Assembly (NCBI RefSeq): GCF_027490375.1
Contig: NZ_JAIXYH010000078.1
Coordinates: 1-52,210, forward strand
Length of the DNA: 52,210 bases
From: Flavobacterium sp.
GTDB lineage: Bacteria; Bacteroidota; Bacteroidia; Flavobacteriales; Flavobacteriaceae
Reading direction: 5' to 3'
The translations under genes and the position numbers were made by a program. Positions 45,421 to 52,210 of this stretch are shown here, piece after piece; the first letter of the stretch is position 1; each line of letters opens with the position of its first letter. The notes under the pieces are model-generated. The model was given only the letters and a program-made list of their open reading frames with translations, did no database searches and had not been told where the DNA came from.

Positions 45421-47181
45421 TTATTTTCCACCTTTTTCCATCTTCGCTTTCAAAGCAGCGAGGATGTCGTTGTTATCACCAAGTGTAGATGTTACTTGGT
45501 TGTTGTTAGCTGTTTCAACAGCAGCTTTTGCATTCTTCTCTTCTTCCTCACGGAAAATAGCAGTATGCGAAGCTACAACACGCTTGAACTCTTTGTTGAA
45601 TTCAATGATTTTGAAATCAGCTGCATCTCCTTTTTTCAATTTCTTACCGTCTTCTTTTTCTAAGTGACGAGTTGGGATGAACGCTACGATATCGCTGTTA
45701 AACTCTACAGTAGCACCTTTGTCAACGATCTCGCTGATTGTTCCGTTGTGAACGGTTCCAACTGCGAATGAATCTTCGTATTTATCCCAAGGATTTGCTT
45801 GTGTTTGTTTGTGACCTAACGAAAGTTTACGTCCGTCAACATCTAATTCTAACACTACTACATCAAGTTTCTCGCCTACGCTAACAAACTCAGATGGGTG
45901 CTTGATTTTCTTAGTCCAAGACAAATCAGAAATGTAGATCAATCCGTCGATACCTTCTTCTAACTCAACGAATACACCGAAGTTAGTGAAGTTTCTAACG
46001 ATACCTACGTGCTTGCTACCAACAGGGTATTTCGCGGTGATATCTGTCCATGGATCTGGAGTCATTTGTTTTACACCAAGCGACATCTTACGCTCTTCTC
46101 TGTCGAGTGTCAAGATAACTGCCTCAACAGTATCGCCAACTTTTACGAAATCTTGAGCAGAACGCAAGTGCGTAGACCAAGACATTTCAGAAACGTGGAT
46201 TAAACCTTCAACACCTTCAGCAACTTCGATAAATGCACCGTAGTCAGCAATAACAACAACTTTACCAGTTACTTTATCGCCTACTTTCAAGTTTGCATCT
46301 AAAGCATCCCATGGGTGTGCATTAAGCTGCTTCAAACCTAATTGGATTCTTGTTTTCTCATCATCGAAATCAAGAATTACTACGTTCAATTTCTGATCAA
46401 GCTCCAATACTTCGCTTGGGTGGTTGATGCGTGACCAAGAAAGGTCGGTGATGTGAATCAAACCGTCTACACCTCCTAAATCGATGAACACACCGTAAGA
46501 AGTAATGTTTTTCACAACGCCTTCAAGAACTTGTCCTTTTTCTAACTGACCGATAATTTCTTTCTTCTGAACTTCGATATCAGCTTCGATAAGCGCTTTG
46601 TGAGAAACCACAACGTTTTTGAATTCGTGGTTGATTTTCACCACTTTGAATTCCATCATTTTATTCACGTACTGATCGTAATCGCGGATTGGCTTCACAT
46701 CGATTTGTGAACCTGGTAAGAACGCTTCGATACCGAATACGTCAACAATCATACCTCCTTTAGTTCTGCATTTCACAAAACCATTTACGATTTCACCTGA
46801 GTCATGAGCAGCAATTACGCGATCCCATGCTTTGATGGTACGTGCTTTTCTGTGAGAAAGTACCAACTGTCCGGTTTTGTCTTCACGGATGTCGATAAGT
46901 ACCTCTACTTTGTCGCCTACTTTAAGGTTTGGGTTGTAACGGAACTCGTTAAGGGAAATTACACCTTCAGATTTTGCATTGATGTCAACAATCGCATCGC
47001 GGTCTGTGATACGAACTACAACACCTTCTACAACCTCTTCTTGATCCGTTGAAATGAACGTTTTAGCAACTAATTCCTCGAATTCTTTCAAGTTTTTTTC
47101 GTCAACCGCGTCAATTCCTTCTTGGAAATTGTGCCAGTTAAAGTCCGCTAAAAACTGTTCTTTGTTTACTGTTTCAGACAT
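45421..47181 (-). CDS. rpsA: 30S ribosomal protein S1
   Basis: A 586-residue protein with about six S1 OB-fold repeats of some 75-85 residues each. Repeats 3-5 are the clearest (VLEGVVKNITSYGVFIDLGG, VTGKVVVIADYGAFIEVAEG, KHVGIVRNFTNFGVFVELEE). S1 binds mRNA at the 30S platform and is important where Shine-Dalgarno sites are rare, as in this group. The ATG at 47181 (MSETVNKEQ) is chosen over an in-frame ATG at 47229. The short Lys-rich end lacks any further domain. Confidence 0.96.
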   Translation of the reverse strand: MSETVNKEQFLADFNWHNFQEGIDAVDEKNLKEFEELVAKTFISTDQEEVVEGVVVRITDRDAIVDINAKSEGVISLNEFRYNPNLKVGDKVEVLIDIREDKTGQLVLSHRKARTIKAWDRVIAAHDSGEIVNGFVKCRTKGGMIVDVFGIEAFLPGSQIDVKPIRDYDQYVNKMMEFKVVKINHEFKNVVVSHKALIEADIEVQKKEIIGQLEKGQVLEGVVKNITSYGVFIDLGGVDGLIHITDLSWSRINHPSEVLELDQKLNVVILDFDDEKTRIQLGLKQLNAHPWDALDANLKVGDKVTGKVVVIADYGAFIEVAEGVEGLIHVSEMSWSTHLRSAQDFVKVGDTVEAVILTLDREERKMSLGVKQMTPDPWTDITAKYPVGSKHVGIVRNFTNFGVFVELEEGIDGLIYISDLSWTKKIKHPSEFVSVGEKLDVVVLELDVDGRKLSLGHKQTQANPWDKYEDSFAVGTVHNGTISEIVDKGATVEFNSDIVAFIPTRHLEKEDGKKLKKGDAADFKIIEFNKEFKRVVASHTAIFREEEEKNAKAAVETANNNQVTSTLGDNNDILAALKAKMEKGGK

Positions 47182-47302
47182 AATCTGATTTAAAAATTTG
47201 TATTCTGATGTTTCGGAATGCTGCAGCAAAAACCTTCAGAAGTTGTTTTTCAATAAATTAGTTCATCCCTTTTCTCACATTCCACTGCCTTGAAAAGGTG
47301 CG

Positions 47303-47310
47303 CAAAAGTA
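47303..47310 (-). promoter_or_regulatory. -7 promoter box of rpsA
   Basis: TACTTTTG on the minus strand matches TAnnTTTG exactly. The leader to the ATG is about 115 bases, long enough to hold a regulatory structure, but I saw no clear hairpin. Confidence 0.55.
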
Positions 47311-47588
47311 CAAAAAAGTTATTAATCCTGAAATTGTTAGAAGAATTTTAAGCTCAGAAAAATAGAAATCTATCGAATTGCAAGCTACTTACTCGTTCCT
47401 CAAAATCGATTTCCATAAAAATAGCGATATGCTGAAAACAATTTACTACGCCGCCCATGGTTGCGATTTTCATTCTAACTTTAGTACTGTACTTTGGTAA
47501 ACGAAACAACTATAAGCAAGCATTTCTGAAATTAAAGAAGTGATATGGACAGTAATCAACGGTTTATTCGCTAAGCATTTTAGAAAAC
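47311..47588. other. Gap upstream of rpsA without a gene
   Basis: AT-rich spacer. I see no gene, RNA or repeat element between the rpsA promoter and the M1 peptidase terminator. Confidence 0.6.
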
Positions 47589-47627
47589 AAAGCCTGAATT
47601 CAAGTTCGTAACTTAAATTCAGGCTTT
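47589..47627 (-). terminator. Terminator after the M1 peptidase gene
   Basis: A 12-bp perfect stem AAAGCCTGAATT with AATTCAGGCTTT, with T's beyond. It lies 21 bases past the stop. Confidence 0.88.
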
Positions 47628-47647
47628 AAAAAGTCGATAAAACGTTC

Positions 47648-49879
47648 TTACTGCTTTGTAAAAGGAATAGATCGTCCTTGAACATTAATATTAGCGGTCT
47701 TTCCGTCCTCTAAAAACTCAACAGTTAAACCAGCTTCCGGAAATGAAAACTTGTTTGGACCTGATGATTGAATTGGGAATTTTCCTTGACCTACAATTTC
47801 GATATTCAATTCATCGTCTTCATTTGTGAATTTTAAGGTCACAGGAGCTTTATCGCTTTTGTATGTTCCCACGAATTTCTCAAAGTCTGGTGCTTTTTCA
47901 ATTTCACCTGTAACCGAGTTCCAAAGGTTATTTGCCGGATTGCTGTCTGGCAAAACTTTATCGGGATCTAACATGATGTTTCCAATTTCTTCGGTCGAGT
48001 CGGCCTTAAATGTCCACACTTTATTGCGTTGCCAGATATCTACCGGTAATTTCACTGTTAGCGATCCGCCCGACTTGTACGTAATTTTACACGTAACCGG
48101 CATAGCCATTTGCTGAAGGTTTTCGATGGTGATAATCGAACCTTGCTTAGGATCGTTTTTCGGGTACTTTATCTTTACAATCTTTTGGTCGAGTTTCCAA
48201 TTATTCTTGAACCAAGCACGCCAAAACCAAGATAAATCTTCGCCGGCAACGTTTTCCATGGTTCTAAAGAAATCGTATGGTGTAGGATGTTTGTACGCCC
48301 AACGCTCGATATACGTTCTGAATGCTTTATCAAAGCGCTCTTCTCCGAGTACTTGTGTGCGCAATACTTCGAGTGCCGTAGAAGGCTTTTCGTAGGCTAA
48401 TAAACCTAAGTTACGCTCTTGCAAGTTATCTGGCGCAACCATTACAGGTTCTAATTCTTTTCCTGTAAGCACTTCTGCCATGGCATGACGGTCTGGTTTC
48501 GGATTATCATATTCGCCACCATTAAAAGCAGCCGTACTTAAACTATTGATAAACGTATTGAAACCTTCGTCTTGCCACGCGTACATACGTTCGTTGCTTC
48601 CTACGATCATCGGGAACCAAATGTGACCAAATTCGTGATCGGTTACGCCCCATAATGCTGCTTTTTTTGCTTCCGCTTCACAAAAAACAATGGCTGGATA
48701 TTCCATTCCGCCTACTACGCCAGCAACATTCACGGCTACGGGATACGGATACGGAAACCACTTTTCAGAATAGTGTTCGATAGATGCTTTGGTGTATTCT
48801 GTTGATCTTCCCCAACCGTCATTGTCTTTTACTTCTGCTGGATAAGCCGAAATTGCAAGCGACTTTTTACCTCCGGGAAGATTGATTCTAGCGGCATCAA
48901 TAACAAAAGAAGCCGACGATGCCCAAGCGATATCGCGGGAATTCTTCAACGCGTATTTCCAAGTAAGTGTACTTTTACCTGTTGGTCGCGAATTTGCATT
49001 CGAAACTTCCTCTGCTGTACGTATAAATACCGTTTTATCGGATGCTGCAGCTGCTGTCCAGCGTTTTTGTTGTTCGGATGTGTAAACTTCAGCAGGATTT
49101 TGTAACGCACCACCGCAAACTACAATGTGATTTGCCGGCGCAGTTACGCTCAGGTTAAAATCGCCATATTCCAGATAAAATTCGCCAGCTCCGAGATAGG
49201 GCAAAGTATTCCATCCTGAAATATCGTCGTATACACAAAGTTTAGGATACCATTGTGCGATTTGAAAAATGTTACCAGCTGGTGTTTCGTAAATGCCCAG
49301 ACGGTCGCTTCCTTGTTTTGGAATTACGAATGAAAACTCAATTTTCAGCGTAACTTGTCCGCCTTTTGCTTTCAATGCCGCGGGTAAATCAACTTGCATG
49401 CGCGTATCGTAAATACGAAAAGGAACTTCTTTTTCAGTGGTAGTTTTACCGACTGTCGATACTACTTTAACGGATTTGATTTTGTGTCCGCCGTCGAACT
49501 TCTCACCACGAGATCCGTTGCGACTACCTTTTAAAGGAACAACTGCATTTCCGCGTGAATCTTCTCTAAAGAGATTTTGTTCCACATACATCCACAAAAA
49601 CGGCAAATTATCCGGACTGTTGTTGGTGTACTTAACTGTTGCTGTTCCAGCTACCGTTCGATTTTGATCGTCGAGCGTAACTTTCAAATCATAGTCGGCG
49701 CGATTTTGCCAATACGCATATCCCGGAGCTCCCGAAGTGCTTCTGGTTCCCGACGGATGATCTGTGTAAAATCCCGGACCAAACGTTTCGTTGTAATTGT
49801 AAACCGATTCCTCTTTTTCTTGCGCCTGGAGTTGAAAGAAAAGCACACAAGCTAAGAGCACATAATACCTTAATGTCAT
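47648..49879 (-). CDS. M1-family zinc aminopeptidase, exported
   Basis: A 743-residue protein with a signal peptide ending FQLQAQ (residue 19), so it is periplasmic or secreted. The catalytic region has the aminopeptidase motif [10 protein letters not shown] and the zinc motif DHEFGHIWF (HExxH) with the downstream Glu in [12 protein letters not shown]. The final 80 residues form a beta-rich tail. M1 enzymes remove N-terminal residues from peptides. A strong terminator follows. Confidence 0.94.
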   Translation of the reverse strand: MTLRYYVLLACVLFFQLQAQEKEESVYNYNETFGPGFYTDHPSGTRSTSGAPGYAYWQNRADYDLKVTLDDQNRTVAGTATVKYTNNSPDNLPFLWMYVEQNLFREDSRGNAVVPLKGSRNGSRGEKFDGGHKIKSVKVVSTVGKTTTEKEVPFRIYDTRMQVDLPAALKAKGGQVTLKIEFSFVIPKQGSDRLGIYETPAGNIFQIAQWYPKLCVYDDISGWNTLPYLGAGEFYLEYGDFNLSVTAPANHIVVCGGALQNPAEVYTSEQQKRWTAAAASDKTVFIRTAEEVSNANSRPTGKSTLTWKYALKNSRDIAWASSASFVIDAARINLPGGKKSLAISAYPAEVKDNDGWGRSTEYTKASIEHYSEKWFPYPYPVAVNVAGVVGGMEYPAIVFCEAEAKKAALWGVTDHEFGHIWFPMIVGSNERMYAWQDEGFNTFINSLSTAAFNGGEYDNPKPDRHAMAEVLTGKELEPVMVAPDNLQERNLGLLAYEKPSTALEVLRTQVLGEERFDKAFRTYIERWAYKHPTPYDFFRTMENVAGEDLSWFWRAWFKNNWKLDQKIVKIKYPKNDPKQGSIITIENLQQMAMPVTCKITYKSGGSLTVKLPVDIWQRNKVWTFKADSTEEIGNIMLDPDKVLPDSNPANNLWNSVTGEIEKAPDFEKFVGTYKSDKAPVTLKFTNEDDELNIEIVGQGKFPIQSSGPNKFSFPEAGLTVEFLEDGKTANINVQGRSIPFTKQ

Positions 49880-50265
49880 ATCAATTAGATTTTTACAAAG
49901 AAAGTAATTTCAAGATTGCGCAGCACCTTCCTTCGAAAGAAAATTCACTACTTTTTTTGAACATGCAATAGTCGGTAACGCACTTGCGATTTTACACGCT
50001 AAACAATCCAATTCTCTGCAATTTTACAAGAAAAGAAGTCGATTCATGAACTGCCCCTTGTTGATAACTAACGTTTGAATTTCAAGGTTGGAAATATCGG
50101 TTTCCTAAGGAAATTGTAGCATAAAATGCACATGATTTTCCATAATACTCAATAAATCAAACGATTGAATTGATTTTAAAATCTTGCTCGGAATTTGGGA
50201 ATTAAGTTTGAAAAAAGAAGAGGCATTCTGAAACAGATTAATATATTTGTTGCAGACATACGTTT
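49880..50265. other. Divergent intergenic region between the M1 peptidase and dnaX genes
   Basis: No gene is seen in these 386 bases. It should hold the promoters for both flanking genes, of which only the dnaX -7 box is clear. Confidence 0.6.
50242..50249 (+). promoter_or_regulatory. -7 promoter box of dnaX
   Basis: TATATTTG, an exact TAnnTTTG match, 16 bases upstream of the ATG at 50266. The -33 box is weak. Confidence 0.5.
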
Positions 50266-51983
50266 ATGGATCAATTCGTCGTTTCTGCTCGTAAATACCG
50301 CCCAACCACGTTTAAAGATGTAGTTGGCCAAGAGGCTGTTACCTCTACTTTATTGCGTGCTATCGAAACAAATCACTTGGCGCAAGCCCTACTGTTTACG
50401 GGTCCGCGTGGTGTTGGGAAAACAACCTGCGCGCGAATTCTAGCCCGAAAAGTAAATCAGCCCGATTACGACGATCCGAATGAAGACTTTTCATTCAACG
50501 TATTTGAGCTCGATGCGGCGTCGAATAACTCGGTAGATGACATTCGAATGCTTACCGAGCAAGTGCGTATACCGCCGCAAACCGGAAAATATAAGGTATA
50601 TATCATCGACGAGGTGCACATGCTCTCGCTCGCTGCTTTTAACGCATTTTTAAAAACCTTGGAAGAACCGCCTTCCTACGCCATTTTCATTTTAGCGACC
50701 ACCGAGAAACACAAAGTACTGCCAACGATTTTATCGCGTTGCCAAATTTTTGATTTCAAACGCATAACCGTAACTGACGCTAAAAATTATTTAGCAGAAG
50801 TAGCTAAAAGTCAGAATGTTACTGTTGAAGACGAAGCTCTGCAAATCATCGCTCAAAAAGCAGATGGTGCCATGCGCGACGCATTGTCGATTTTTGATCG
50901 TGTTGTTACCTACGCCGGAAATCATCTGAGTCGAAAAGCTGTTAGCGAGAACCTAAACGTTTTAGATTACGATGTGTATCTGGAAATGACTGAAAATCTG
51001 CGTCAAGCGAATATTCCTGCGGCATTAATTCAGTTTAACGATATTTTGAGTCGCGGATTCGATAGCCATCAATTTATTATTGGATTGGGCTTACATTTTC
51101 GCGATTTACTTATGGTGAAAAATCCGGGAACGCTCGATTTAATTGAAGCTGGCGAACTTACCAAACAAAAATATGCCGCACAATCGCAAACGGTAACGGT
51201 AGATTTCTTGTTGCGCGCTATAGACTTGGCAAATGCGGCCGATTTAAACTTCAAATCGTCTCAAAATCAGCGATTACTGCTCGAACTTTGCCTGATGCAA
51301 ATTTGTTCGCTTACTGCCGACCCTGAAAAAAAAAATCTAGGTTTTTCATAATTCCACCTAACGGTCAGGTCGCTGTACAAGAAACGCCCGCAGTTAGCAA
51401 CCAAAGTACACCAACTGAGACTCCAGCAGTTACTTCTGCTGAAGTCGAAAATCAGGCAGCAGAAATAGCAAAACAAGCTGCACCGAGTAGTCCGCCAACA
51501 CCCGCAGTAGCAAGCGGTTCGTATGTTTCGGCAACGTCATTAAAAGCCTTAGCGTTAAAAAAAGAACTGCAAAAAGCAGCGGGATTGGAACTCCGACCAT
51601 CTACCGATATACATCTGCGCGAATCGTTTACGGAAACAGATTTTCGCATTTACTGGTCGAAATATGCGCAGAAATTAGGGGATAGCGGACAAAAAATTGC
51701 CGAATCGTTACTGCTGATGAACGAGCCGCGCTTGGAAGGAACGCAAGTTTTTGTGACTTTTCCGAACGAAGGTTCTAAGCTCGATTTTGAAAAGGAAATT
51801 CCAGCACTTTTGGGGTATTTGCGCGGACATTTGAAAAATCACGACATCGACATCGAAGTAGCGGTTAATGAAAACGCAAAGCCGAAACGGTATATTACAC
51901 CTCAAGACAAGTACAACCGCTTGGAAGAAATTAATCCGTTGCTTGATAAGCTGCGCCGAACCTTCGATTTGGAATTGGATTAA
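50266..51983 (+). CDS. dnaX: DNA polymerase III subunit tau/gamma, frame-interrupted
   Basis: The clamp-loader ATPase. Walker A is GPRGVGKTTCARILARK, Walker B DEVHMLS, and the sensor region TILSRCQIF. The zinc cysteines of the E. coli protein are missing, as in other Bacteroidota. The frame from 50266 gives 361 residues and stops at 51351, eight codons past a run of ten A (51326-51335). A -1 shift there (GAA AAA AAA, then AAA TCT AGG) continues 215 codons to 51983: SRFFIIPPNGQ, a Pro/Ala-rich linker, then a conserved tau-like end. This gives a gamma-like short form and a full form of about 572 residues if shifted. Confidence 0.9.
51326..51335 (+). promoter_or_regulatory. Candidate dnaX frameshift or slippage site
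   Basis: Ten A in a row, read A AAA AAA in zero frame, the same heptamer type as the E. coli dnaX site. A weak hairpin, TAGGT (51338-51342) with ACCTA (51356-51360), follows. Slippage to 11 A in RNA would also restore the long frame. Confidence 0.6.
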
Positions 51984-52210
51984 GAGGAGTGATACTGTGG
52001 TAACAGACAATTTTTACGAAAGCATAACTTTTACCTCCAAATTAAGATTTTTTTTGTAATGCGTCGCTAAGTCTTAATACTCCAATCTTACTACTTCCAA
52101 AAAATATGTGGAAAACCCGTAATCGTATATCGATTTTTTTTAAAATCTTCGCTTTGATGGGGGCGGGAGGGATGGGGAGCGATTCCCACGTACGAAATTC
52201 CTCGAAATAA
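51984..52210. other. End of window without a gene
   Basis: No coding region is supported. A short stretch, TGGAAAACCCGTAA at about 52111, matches the end of the tandem unit at the window start over about 12 bases. Confidence 0.5.

Noticed and set aside
52105..52210. Another copy of the first tandem repeat at the window end
   Set aside because: Only about 12 bases match well, and the remaining similarity is too weak to support a copy.

Overview
The window looks like a chromosomal segment of a Bacteroidota member, most probably class Flavobacteriia. The evidence is: several starts preceded by the Bacteroidota sigma-A -7 box TAnnTTTG; an almost complete lack of Shine-Dalgarno sites; families typical of this group (DUF3822, DUF4142, a roughly 880-residue LptD-like protein, an HdrC/HdrB-like Fe-S pair, a DnaX without zinc cysteines); and intergenic repeats of the kind scattered through flavobacterial genomes. 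No tRNA, rRNA or CRISPR array was seen.

Layout. 1-856 is a nested tandem repeat. 1040-2370 holds a DoxX-like membrane protein, an unknown secreted protein and RidA. 2586-10777 is an envelope and redox block: LptD-like protein on the minus strand, then cell-wall amidase, MCE/MlaD protein, two Fe-S proteins with a HAD protein between them, and a conserved 160-residue protein on the plus strand. 10779-13796 is a large lipoprotein fusing a family 3 glycosidase to a serine hydrolase. 13799-20830 is a complete histidine operon (hisGDCBHAFI, minus strand) whose genes mostly overlap by 4-7 bases. It is preceded by a 17-residue leader peptide with three His codons and a terminator hairpin, so it is probably controlled by attenuation. 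21246-21562 is RNase P RNA. It is followed by rsmD, a DUF3822 gene, a RecD-like helicase and a DUF4142 lipoprotein.

25232-35600 is an accessory region, visibly richer in AT. It contains a five-copy tandem array, structured repeat elements, two genes broken by single in-frame stops, a cupin, a GNAT acetyltransferase, a CHAP hydrolase, a HEPN-domain protein and a lipoprotein. The HEPN and lipoprotein genes are separated and flanked by related repeat elements, as in a gene-cassette array. Next comes a three-gene minus-strand module: a STAS-GHKL ATPase, a small STAS-like protein and a PIN nuclease. I regard this module as the best candidate for an undescribed system, because a partner-switching pair (kinase and STAS antagonist) appears to be wired to a toxic nuclease. 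A transposase remnant and an orphan HigA-like regulator close the region.

36149-51983 returns to housekeeping genes: kup, a DEAD-box helicase, fahA, the glyA-miaE-GNAT-MFS operon, rpsA, an M1 aminopeptidase and dnaX. In dnaX the reading frame is interrupted at a run of ten A. This could be programmed frameshifting or slippage that makes gamma and tau forms, or a homopolymer sequencing error. Several good terminators separate these units.
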